Assembly (NCBI RefSeq): GCF_000517625.1
Contig: NZ_CP007055.1
Span: 1,488,001 to 1,552,000 of the forward strand
Direction of reading: 5' to 3'
Origin: Halostagnicola larsenii XH-48
GTDB lineage: Archaea > Halobacteriota > Halobacteria > Halobacteriales > Natrialbaceae
Length of the DNA: 64,000 nucleotides
The notes under the pieces are model-generated. The model worked only from the letters and a program-made list of their open reading frames with translations, had not been told where the DNA came from and searched no databases. The position numbers and the translations under genes are program-made. Shown here in pieces: positions 53,690-60,886 of the stretch (the first letter of the stretch is position 1; each line of letters opens with the position of its first letter).

Positions 53690-55035
53690 AGGTCGTAGAC
53701 GGAATCCATGACGCCGTCTCGGTCCTGCCGCCAGGCGTCGAAGTATTTAGGGTTCGAGGGGTAGCTGTCGTAGATCTCTTTGAGCGAGTTCGCCTCCTGC
53801 TGGAGTTTGTAGAGCTTGTAGAGGATGTCCCAGTGGCCGACCGTCTTGAGGATCGTCTTGAGCTTCAATCCGAGCGTCATCTCGGCGGTCCCTTTCTTTC
53901 CGAGTGCGTCGACGAGTTGCTGTCCCGGCAAGGCGGTGATGACGCCGATCAGATCGTCGATTTCGTGTGCGCCGCCGAAGATGTTGTAGAGGTCCATCGC
54001 CGCGAAGCGCTTGCCGAAATCGGTCTGGACGCGGCGGTTGTACTCCCAGAGAGCCGCCTCGCTCACGTCGCCGTCGCTGATAGCCTCGGTCGCGACCTTC
54101 GCCGCCCAGTGGCCCGCCTTCGCAGCGCCCGGAATCCCGCCGCCGGTACAGGGGTTGACGTGTCCCGCCGAATCGCCGACGGCGACGTAGCCTGGATGTA
54201 CCGCGGAATCGTAGGGCCGTCGCGTCGGGAGCGCGGCACCGAGTTTGTTCTTGACCGTCGCACCCTGGAATTCGGGGTGGGCCTCGAGGTCGTCCTTGAG
54301 GACGTCGACGAGCTTCATCGAGGGTTTGTTCATCTGGAAGCCGAGTCCGGCGTTGATCTCGGTCGACGAACGCGGGAAGTACCAGAGGTAACCCAGTTCC
54401 GCGGTCGGCTTGAATACGAGCGCGTCGTCCCACTCGACCGGCTCTGGAACCTCGAGGACCTCGCGGTAGGCCGAGCAAAACTGCGAGTAGTCGACGCGGG
54501 TATCGAAGGTAGATGCGGAGAAGTCAGTCTTGTCTTGGAGGAGGGAGAGCGCGCCGGCGCCGTCGATGACGACCTCGGCCTCGTACTCGACCGGGTCGCC
54601 GTTTCGGACTGCCCTGACGCCCTCGACGCGTTCGTTCGGCTGGATAACGTCGGTTACGACCGTGTTGTAGTGGAGGTCGACGCCGGCCCGATCCGCTTCG
54701 TCGAGGAGGATCTGGCCGTACTTCCAGCGGTCGATGACGGCCCCGGTTTCGTTGAAGGGAATGTCGACTTCCTCGCCCGTCTGGGGGTTCTGGAAGATCG
54801 CCCGCTGGATTTTTCGGTTGGTGAACGACTCCGACTTGAGCCGGTCTCTGTCGATCACGTCCGGAAGCGAACTCTTGCCTTTCAGGCCGTCGCCGCACGC
54901 GATCTTCCCGCCTTCCTCCTCGGTTTTCCGCTCGAGCAAAACGACGTCGAGGCCCTCCCGCGCAGCGGTCGCCGAGGCGAAACAGCCGGCCGTTCCGCCG
55001 CCGACGACCACTACGTCGTGGGATTCCGTAATCAT
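53665..55035 (-). CDS. Geranylgeranyl reductase (digeranylgeranylglycerophospholipid reductase family)
   Basis: 456-residue FAD-dependent reductase that saturates the isoprenoid chains of archaeal membrane lipids. FAD-binding VVVVGGGTAGCFASATAA is at ~8-25, with the GGR substrate-site motif YLWYFPRSSTEINAGLGF and a later GDSAGHVNPCTGGGIPGAAKAG. ATG at 55035 is chosen because CGTATTTTTTACG lies at 55063-55073 before it, and the N-terminal Rossmann motif follows at once; the upstream frame to 55185 is rejected. Its 3' end is duplicated beyond the stop. Confidence 0.93.
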   Translation of the reverse strand: MITESHDVVVVGGGTAGCFASATAAREGLDVVLLERKTEEEGGKIACGDGLKGKSSLPDVIDRDRLKSESFTNRKIQRAIFQNPQTGEEVDIPFNETGAVIDRWKYGQILLDEADRAGVDLHYNTVVTDVIQPNERVEGVRAVRNGDPVEYEAEVVIDGAGALSLLQDKTDFSASTFDTRVDYSQFCSAYREVLEVPEPVEWDDALVFKPTAELGYLWYFPRSSTEINAGLGFQMNKPSMKLVDVLKDDLEAHPEFQGATVKNKLGAALPTRRPYDSAVHPGYVAVGDSAGHVNPCTGGGIPGAAKAGHWAAKVATEAISDGDVSEAALWEYNRRVQTDFGKRFAAMDLYNIFGGAHEIDDLIGVITALPGQQLVDALGKKGTAEMTLGLKLKTILKTVGHWDILYKLYKLQQEANSLKEIYDSYPSNPKYFDAWRQDRDGVMDSVYDLTGAEPKY

Positions 55036-55062
55036 CTCTATGGCCCCTGAACGACCCCCGTC

Positions 55063-55073
55063 GTAAAAAATAC
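55063..55073 (-). promoter_or_regulatory. TATA-like box of the geranylgeranyl reductase gene
   Basis: GTATTTTTTACG on the minus strand, 28-38 bases before the ATG. Confidence 0.5.
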
Positions 55074-55215
55074 GTGGAACCTTTCTGACGGAAATCAACC
55101 GACAGGAACGGGCCAGTCGTTGAACACGTCTGCGTTCGAGACTGTTCGAATCACGCCGGACGCGGCGATATCTCTGCAATATCACCGAAGTCGCTCCCGT
55201 CGAGCACTGAATACC

Positions 55216-55956
55216 TCACTGATACATTCGTAACGGCCGCGCTTGCGAACTCTCTTCTTGTCCGATCTCTTGCATTCGTTTGGCGAACTGTTCGCGGTGT
55301 TCTTGAATCTCTTCGTCCCGCTCTATGAGCCTGTCTACGTCGATGGAGAGGTCCGTAAGCGGCGCGATCGCGTGCTCGAGCAGTTCGCTCGCGGCTTCGG
55401 GATCGGGGAAGTTCGGATTGCACTCGACGATTAGCCCGAGGGCGTCGTAGTCCTGCTGTGCAGCCCGGTTGATCAACGCGCCGGTGGGACCGCTGATGAC
55501 GCCGTCTTCGGACGGCGGATCGACGCCGATCTCGTCCAGAGCGTCGCCCGCATCCCCCGTTGCGACGCCGGTGATCTGGGGAATTCCCTCCTGCTCGGCC
55601 GGTCGGCCGCTCAGGTAGACCGGTCGCACGCCTTCGTCGACGAGCCACCCGGTGAGACAGGACGCGACGGTATCGACGGCACTGGCGCTGATCGGCGTGT
55701 CGCTTTGCAGGGCGAGCACGTTCTTGTCTTCGCTGACGTAGAGTCGAACCGGCGGGCGAACGGTTCGGTCTCCTTCGCGGTAGATCCCAACACGTGGCAG
55801 CCCTTCGCAGTGGACGCTCGCGTAGTAGCGCATATCCAGCTCCTCGATGAGGTGATCGGTGGCGATCTTGCCGACCAGTCCGATTCCGGGAAACCCCTCG
55901 ACGAGCGTCGCGTTCTCGAGGTCGACTTCCGGTCCCTGGATGCGGATACGTGACAT
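55216..55956 (-). CDS. PAC2 family protein (proteasome assembly chaperone-like)
   Basis: 246 residues. The PAC2 family, related to proteasome assembly chaperone 2, has no fixed role in archaea. Typical parts are the N-terminal LVEGFPGIGLVGKIATDHLIEEL, the DRTVRPPVRLYVSEDKNVLALQSDTPISASAV region and GPTGALINRAAQQDYDALGLIVE. C-terminal ~40 residues are helical and charged, ending RPLRMYQ. The ATG at 55956 (MSRIRIQGPE) is the natural start; the upstream frame is short. Confidence 0.88.
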   Translation of the reverse strand: MSRIRIQGPEVDLENATLVEGFPGIGLVGKIATDHLIEELDMRYYASVHCEGLPRVGIYREGDRTVRPPVRLYVSEDKNVLALQSDTPISASAVDTVASCLTGWLVDEGVRPVYLSGRPAEQEGIPQITGVATGDAGDALDEIGVDPPSEDGVISGPTGALINRAAQQDYDALGLIVECNPNFPDPEAASELLEHAIAPLTDLSIDVDRLIERDEEIQEHREQFAKRMQEIGQEESSQARPLRMYQ

Positions 55957-56128
55957 ACTGTGTGATGACCCGGAGTGCTCATAAAACAACAGGCAAACGA
56001 TTAGTACGAGCTACGCTCCGGACGTAAAACGGCAGCGGGCCGATGTCACGAGCGCGAGTACCGCTCGACTGTTCCGTCCGACGAGCGGTCCGAAACCCAC
56101 AAACGAGGTGCGGCCGAAGGTGGGCCCA

Positions 56129-57037
56129 ATGGAGCCATTCGAGCGGTATCGACCCATTATCGACGATTTCGAGGCGTTTCTCGAGGCGTGCCGGCGGCCG
56201 CTCGGAACCGCCGTCCGCGTGAACACGATCAAGGCGTCGGTCAAGCGAACGATTGCGGTGCTCGAGGAGACGGGCGTCGCGTACGAACAGGCCGAGTGGA
56301 ACCCGCGCGTGTTGCGCCTCGAGACCGATTCGCCGGGATCGACGTGGACGTCGTTTCACGGATTCACCTACGGGCAGGAGGAAGTCTCGGCGGTGCCGGC
56401 GGGCGTACTGAATCCCCAACCGGGAGAGCGAGTCTGGGACGCCTGCGGCGCGCCGGGCGGAAAGACCACTCAAATCGCGGCGCTAATGGACGACCGCGGA
56501 ACGGTCGTCGCGAACGACAACAACCTCGGCCGCCTGTCGGCGCTGCGATTCAACGCCGAGCGACTCGGCGCGACGAGCCTGGCGGTCACGAATCAGGACG
56601 CCCGAAACTTCTCGATAAAGCCCTTCGAGTTCGACCGCTTCGATCGGGCGCTCGTCGACGCCCCGTGTTCCTGCGAGGGAACCATTCGAAAGAACCCCGA
56701 CGCGCTCGAGGACTGGTCCGAAGACCACATCCACTCGGTCGCCGGGATCCAGAAGGGGATCCTCCGGCGGGCGATCCAGACGACTCGCGAGGGCGGCACC
56801 GTCGTCTACTCGACGTGTACGTTCGCCCCCGAGGAAAACGAGGCCGTCGTCCAGCACGCTCTCGAGAACGAGCCCTGCGAGGTCGTCGACTTCGATCTCA
56901 GTTTGGAGCACTCGCCGGGGCTCACGACCTGGGACGACGAGGAATACGACTCGTCGCTCGAGCGGGCCGCGCGGATCTACCCCCACCAGAACGACACCGG
57001 CGGCTTCTTCGTCGCGAAACTCGAGGTGACCGCCTGA
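56129..57037 (+). CDS. RsmB/NOP2-type RNA m5C methyltransferase
   Basis: 302-residue SAM-dependent cytosine-5 methyltransferase of the NOL1/NOP2/Sun family. The SAM site DACGAPGGKTTQIAALMDD (~104-122), the catalytic DAPCSCEG (Cys180 in the PC motif, ~178-184) and the second cysteine in STCTF (Cys230) are present. The short N-terminus lacks a PUA domain, which instead is encoded by the next gene. Target may be tRNA or rRNA. The ATG at 56129 follows the CAAT context; 56108 would add seven residues. Confidence 0.92.
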   Translation: MEPFERYRPIIDDFEAFLEACRRPLGTAVRVNTIKASVKRTIAVLEETGVAYEQAEWNPRVLRLETDSPGSTWTSFHGFTYGQEEVSAVPAGVLNPQPGERVWDACGAPGGKTTQIAALMDDRGTVVANDNNLGRLSALRFNAERLGATSLAVTNQDARNFSIKPFEFDRFDRALVDAPCSCEGTIRKNPDALEDWSEDHIHSVAGIQKGILRRAIQTTREGGTVVYSTCTFAPEENEAVVQHALENEPCEVVDFDLSLEHSPGLTTWDDEEYDSSLERAARIYPHQNDTGGFFVAKLEVTA

Positions 57038-57609
57038 TGGCGAGAGACGACGAGTCGGCAGCCGGGTCGGCAGTCGAACCCGACGACGAGGCGCTCGAGG
57101 AGAACGTCGGCCACCGATTCGATCGACTGCCGGCGACAGCGGCCGAGCGCCGGGTCGACGGACGGGCCACCCGCGAGGAGGTCGTCGACTACTTCGCGGA
57201 TCGCTTCGGTATCCCCGCCGAAACCTTCGACGAGTACACCTTTTGGGAGAAAGGCGCGGGTAAGATCTGGATCTACGCAGGGGAAGCCCCATCGCCGATC
57301 GAAATCGAAGCGATCGGGATGACCTGCCTGCGGACCCGCCAGGAGCACTGGAAGCCGACGACCGACTTCGTCCAGCGCTTCGGCCGCCACGCGACCGACT
57401 GCGTCATCGAACTCTCCCGCGAGGAGGCTCGAGCGTTCACCGACGGCCAGGATCAGGAACTCGAGTGGGACGGCGACTGGGGCTACCTGATCGTTGCCCA
57501 TGAAATTGGTGAAGAACTCGAGCCGCTGGGCGTCGGCCTCTACGTCCACGGCGAACTACAGTCGGTGGTCCCGAAGGGCCGCCAGCGGTCGGTTTCCGAT
57601 CGCCGGTGA
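57037..57609 (+). CDS. NOL1/NOP2 C-terminal-like protein (COG3270, PUA-like)
   Basis: 190 residues. In many relatives this PUA-like domain is fused to the m5C methyltransferase; here it is a separate gene whose ATG overlaps the methyltransferase stop by one base (TGATG). Typical segments are FWEKGAGKIWIYAGEAPSPIEIEAIGMTCLRTRQEHWKPTTDFVQRFG. The N-terminal ~25 residues are disordered and acidic. It probably positions the target RNA for its partner. Confidence 0.82.
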   Translation: MARDDESAAGSAVEPDDEALEENVGHRFDRLPATAAERRVDGRATREEVVDYFADRFGIPAETFDEYTFWEKGAGKIWIYAGEAPSPIEIEAIGMTCLRTRQEHWKPTTDFVQRFGRHATDCVIELSREEARAFTDGQDQELEWDGDWGYLIVAHEIGEELEPLGVGLYVHGELQSVVPKGRQRSVSDRR

Positions 57610-57705
57610 ACGGCTGCTGGGGTAATTGACACTGCAGGTAGGTGGCCAGCGGTCACAAACGGAGCGTTTGATTATCGTCGGCGTCTATTTCTCAAACAGT
57701 GTTCA

Positions 57706-58587
57706 GTGAGCGACGACGCGCCGACGGGCGTCCAACGAACGGAAGATGAACGCATGGTTTCACTAGTCGAGTTATTCGTACGGATTGTCGGTGACGACCC
57801 GGTGATTCAGGGGCTCGTCGGCGGAATCGTTATCGCGATGTTGAACCTGTTCGGAGCGTCGCTGGTGCTCGTCTGGCGGAACCCGTCGGACCGGGCACTC
57901 GACGGTGCGCTCGGATTCGCGGCCGGTGTGATGCTTGCCGCGGCGTTCACCAGCCTTATCATCCCGGGAATCGAGCAGTACTCCGGAGGAGACCCGATTC
58001 CCACGCTCGTGGGCGTTGCGCTCGGCGCGATCTTTCTCGATCGAGCGGACGTGCTCGTCCCACACGCACACTATCTGCTGACCGGTCGCAAACGAGCGGA
58101 TCAGGCTAACCCGGGCACGTCGCTTCCCCTCGATAACGAACGGGTGGTGCCCGTCGTCCTGTTTATCCTGGCGATCACGCTCCACAACATGCCGGAAGGG
58201 TTGGCCGTGGGTGTCGGCTTCGGCTCCGGCGATGTCGAAAGCGCGATTCCGCTCATGCTCGCCATCGGCATCCAGAACATTCCCGAAGGGCTCGCCGTCT
58301 CCGTAGCCGCGATCAACGCCGGGCTCGACCGACGCTTTTACGCGGTCTTCGCCGGGGTGCGCTCGGGCGTTGTCGAAATCCCGCTCGCCGTGGTCGGCGC
58401 GCTGGCGGTGAGCGCCGCAGAACCGCTGCTTCCCTACGCGATGGGATTCGCCGCGGGAGCAATGCTCTTCGTGATCTCCGACGAAATCATCCCCGAAACC
58501 CACACGCGCGGATACGAACGGATCGCTACCCTCGGGTTGATGGCCGGCGTGATCGTGATGCTCTACCTCGACGTTAGTTTGGGATGA
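57706..58587 (+). CDS. ZIP family metal transporter
   Basis: 293 residues with eight predicted membrane spans, typical ZIP layout. The metal path motifs are TLHNMPEGLAVG and GIQNIPEGLAVS in spans IV and V. A His-containing HAHYLLTGRKRADQ loop follows span III. The start is GTG at 57706 (VSDDAPTG) or ATG at 57754; the GTG has a CTATTT string ~20 bases upstream but this is weak. Likely imports or exports zinc, iron or manganese. Confidence 0.88.
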   Translation: MSDDAPTGVQRTEDERMVSLVELFVRIVGDDPVIQGLVGGIVIAMLNLFGASLVLVWRNPSDRALDGALGFAAGVMLAAAFTSLIIPGIEQYSGGDPIPTLVGVALGAIFLDRADVLVPHAHYLLTGRKRADQANPGTSLPLDNERVVPVVLFILAITLHNMPEGLAVGVGFGSGDVESAIPLMLAIGIQNIPEGLAVSVAAINAGLDRRFYAVFAGVRSGVVEIPLAVVGALAVSAAEPLLPYAMGFAAGAMLFVISDEIIPETHTRGYERIATLGLMAGVIVMLYLDVSLG

Positions 58588-58652
58588 TCGCCACTGTTTA
58601 GCCGAGAATACGCATGAAACTCAACAGCCACAATAGATTCGGCTGTTACAGC

Positions 58653-58991
58653 TTACTCGATCGACTCCCCCTCGACCGGACAGCCACAGGGATAGGCGGT
58701 GCGGTGGGTCGGAACGAGTTGGATCACTGCCGTCACTTCGCGTCCACATCGGGGGCACTCGGGCGGGGGCGACGGCGGGTCGTCGGTCACCCAGACGCCG
58801 TGGCTTGTCACGGCGAGCGAGACGCCCCGTACCTCGAGGCGAACTTCGATCGCACTGTCGGCGGAGTCGAGCAGTCGAGCGAGTGCTTCGGGGTCGAATT
58901 CCGTGCCGAGCTGGTAGGAATCTCGAGGGACCCCTTCTTTCTCGAGCGTGCGGACGATCTCGAGGACCAGACTGTTCGTTGGCGGGGTCAT
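58653..58991 (-). CDS. HalOD1-like output domain protein with zinc knuckle
   Basis: 112 residues. The N-terminal ~75 residues resemble the haloarchaeal output domain HalOD1 (LVLEIVRTLEKEGV, FDPEALARLLDS, VRLEVRGVSLAVTSHGVWVTD). The C-terminal part has a CxxC (CPRC) and a C-x-C (CGC) suited to bind one zinc. Such small proteins are thought to act in signal output; partner unknown. It stands alone. Confidence 0.75.
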   Translation of the reverse strand: MTPPTNSLVLEIVRTLEKEGVPRDSYQLGTEFDPEALARLLDSADSAIEVRLEVRGVSLAVTSHGVWVTDDPPSPPPECPRCGREVTAVIQLVPTHRTAYPCGCPVEGESIE

Positions 58992-59322
58992 GGCTCGCGC
59001 TCACCCTCGAGTGCGTGTGCCGTGGCTGGTGGTGATTGAGCAGCAGGTGGTGCGTTCACAGCTGCTGGCGGTAGTCGACTTCGATTCGTCTGTCGGACGG
59101 GATGTTTAAGCCCGCGGAGAAGATATCCAATCATGGCAACCGATCCATTGAGCGGTCGGAAGCCACGTCTCGGGTGCCCTAATCACCCGGGGCATTTCAA
59201 TACAAAACGCCCCCTTCAGCGGAGTGTGTGGCTTCCATTCGAGCCAACGTCCTGTAGTGTCATATAATTACTGTTTTCGACCGGGAATAATGTCGTGCCG
59301 GAAACCGACGTGTTCTCGATTG
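58992..59322. other. Intergenic region with a structured candidate RNA
   Basis: 331 bases. A TTTAAG box at 59105-59110 could start a transcript near 59133 that covers the inverted-repeat element at 59158-59236. A 44-codon ORF (59133-59267) exists in the same place, but its codon third positions are not GC-biased. The rest shows nothing. Confidence 0.55.
59158..59236 (+). ncRNA. Candidate structured non-coding RNA
   Basis: Closing stem GGAAGCCAC (59158-59166) with GTGGCTTCC (59228-59236), perfect over nine pairs. Inside are CGGGTG/CACCCG (59171-59189) and a GGGC/GCCC pair (59190-59212). TGCCC/GGGCA is an alternative to the first inner stem. TTTAAG lies about 25 bases before the likely start at 59133. 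No known RNA family is recognised. Confidence 0.4.
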
Positions 59323-59673
59323 CTATCGCTCGCGTTCAGTTGCGGATTCCGCGATACCGACTGAGAGTGAAAATAGCATGAGGCCGATCCCCGTTATACC
59401 GACGGCGATAGAAACCTCCAACAGTAACGAAACCGAGAATGCGCTGACCCCTCCGATAGTGGCTCCACGGATTCGGTCGGAGAAATCCTTCTTTCCCATT
59501 CGAAGGCTTCGAGACCACTCGGACGTGTGGCTCAGCACGAACGCGGACGTCGTCGTGTAAAGCGGGAATACCGCCAAAAATAGCAACCCTTCGGCTCCTG
59601 CGACCCACACTGTGAGTGCGGTAACGCTCAGTCCGACTACGATCGAGATAACGTAGCGGATAACGCGATTCAT
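59323..59673 (-). CDS. Small four-span membrane protein
   Basis: 116 residues with about four hydrophobic segments (~6-24, 28-48, 70-92 and 92-110) and one polar loop (SHTSEWSRSLRMGKKDFSDRIRG). Unusual among neighbours for Ser/Thr-rich spans and lower GC. ATG at 59673 (MNRVIRYVISI) is preferred to the frame from 59736. Function unknown. Confidence 0.7.
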   Translation of the reverse strand: MNRVIRYVISIVVGLSVTALTVWVAGAEGLLFLAVFPLYTTTSAFVLSHTSEWSRSLRMGKKDFSDRIRGATIGGVSAFSVSLLLEVSIAVGITGIGLMLFSLSVGIAESATERER

Positions 59674-59818
59674 GATTTGAATTACACTATCCGTCGGAAA
59701 TATTCGTCGGAATCGACACGAAATCGCTGTGAACACGCGGCGCGATCAGCGGGTACAGTGGAGTACCGACCAGCGAGATTGCTGTTTGATGATGTTCACC
59801 GCCACGGGTGGAGAGCCA

Positions 59819-59828
59819 CGTTTATCGG
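59819..59828 (+). promoter_or_regulatory. TATA-like box of the MBL-fold gene
   Basis: CGTTTATCGG, 23-32 bases before the ATG at 59851; decides the short start. Confidence 0.55.
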
Positions 59829-59850
59829 TGCGGGCGGTGTCGACCCCACC

Positions 59851-60585
59851 ATGCGAGTCACCTTTCTCGGAACCGGAAGCGCGATGCCCACCGGCGAGCG
59901 GTTCCAGACGGGAATAGTCGTTCAGGAAGCCGAACACACCCTCCTGATCGACTGCGGATCGGGCGTCCTCCACCGGCTCCAGCAGTCGGGGATCGGCTAC
60001 GAATCGATCGCGAGCGTCCTGCTTACTCACCACCACCTCGACCACGTCGCCGACTTGCTCCCGCTGATGAAAGCCCGCTGGCTCGCGGGCGAGGAAACCT
60101 TCGAGATCGTCGGTCCGCAGGGAACCAAAGCGATGGTTGACGGGCTTCTCGAGGTCCACGAATACATGCAGGGCAAACTCGAGGTGCAGGTCAGGGAGGT
60201 CGTTCCCGGCGACTTCGACGTGGCGGGGTTCGACGTGTCGGCGTACGAAACTCGCCACTCGCTGCCCTGTCTCGCCTACCGGTTCGACGACCGGTTCGCC
60301 TACAGCGGCGACAGCGAGGCGTTCCCCGGACTGGTGAACTTCGCCGACGAGTGTGCGATTTTGGTCCACGATTGCTCGTTCCCCGACGACGTGGACGTGT
60401 CGAACCACCCGACGCCCGAGAAGCTCGGCAGGGCGCTCGAGGGGTCGGACATCGGCCGCGTCTATCTGACCCACCTCTACCCGCACACCGACGGACGCCA
60501 CGAGGAGATGCTCGAGTCCATCTCGAGTCGATACGACGGCGACGTTCGGTTCGCCGAGGACCTCCAGACCGTGTCGATCAAGTGA
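59851..60585 (+). CDS. MBL-fold hydrolase, ribonuclease Z-like
   Basis: 244 residues. The metallo-beta-lactamase zinc motif THHHLDH is at ~59-65, with the N-terminal FLGTGSAMPTGERFQTG typical of the RNase Z/ElaC branch, DCGSGVLHRL, and later YSGDSEAFPG and THLYPHTDGR. It may process tRNA 3' ends; length is shorter than many RNase Z and lacks a clear exosite arm, so a related hydrolase role is possible. Start at 59851 is supported by the TATA-like box at 59819. Confidence 0.82.
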   Translation: MRVTFLGTGSAMPTGERFQTGIVVQEAEHTLLIDCGSGVLHRLQQSGIGYESIASVLLTHHHLDHVADLLPLMKARWLAGEETFEIVGPQGTKAMVDGLLEVHEYMQGKLEVQVREVVPGDFDVAGFDVSAYETRHSLPCLAYRFDDRFAYSGDSEAFPGLVNFADECAILVHDCSFPDDVDVSNHPTPEKLGRALEGSDIGRVYLTHLYPHTDGRHEEMLESISSRYDGDVRFAEDLQTVSIK

Positions 60586-60882
60586 GTCAACGCGGCCGGC
60601 GCTCGTGACGGAAGATACCATTCTGGTTTCGTCCTCGAACCTCCATTTTGGACGGTCGCTTACTCGGTCCTGAATATATCAAATCGAGATAGTTTTCTCT
60701 CGAGGACACATTCAGATACAATTGAATTAGTCCCTTCTTCCGATTATGCCCGGATTCATCAACAGTTACGACATTCACGATAATGTTTGATTCCCAATAA
60801 GTACTTGGCCGAGCGTTTTGTAGGATCGTAACAACAACATGGTTTCTGCCGATCCCAGCGCTCTCTTCGGAGGGCCGCATCG
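60586..60882. other. Intergenic region upstream of the RND exporter
   Basis: 297 bases, AT-rich (60660-60840), no gene I accept. A minus-strand frame (60587-60880) is not protein-like. A short leader frame, 60839-60886, ends in an ATGA overlap with the next gene. TTTTGTAGG at 60816-60824 could be its TATA-like box. Confidence 0.5.
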
Positions 60883-60886
60883 ATGA
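60839..60886 (+). CDS. Possible 15-residue leader ORF before the RND gene
   Basis: ATG GTT ... CGA TGA: fifteen codons from 60839 with its TGA overlapping the RND ATG as ATGA (60883-60886). If the mRNA starts near 60839, this short frame would be translated first and couple initiation of the transporter. No sequence support beyond the overlap. Confidence 0.25.
   Translation: MVSADPSALFGGPHR

Noticed and set aside
59133-59267. 44-codon ORF with a well-placed TATA-like box
   Set aside because: Third positions show no GC bias and the sequence forms strong internal stems, so a non-coding RNA is preferred. Not excluded.
60587-60880. 97-codon minus-strand frame before the RND gene
   Set aside because: AT-rich promoter-type DNA, odd composition, no recognisable domain.
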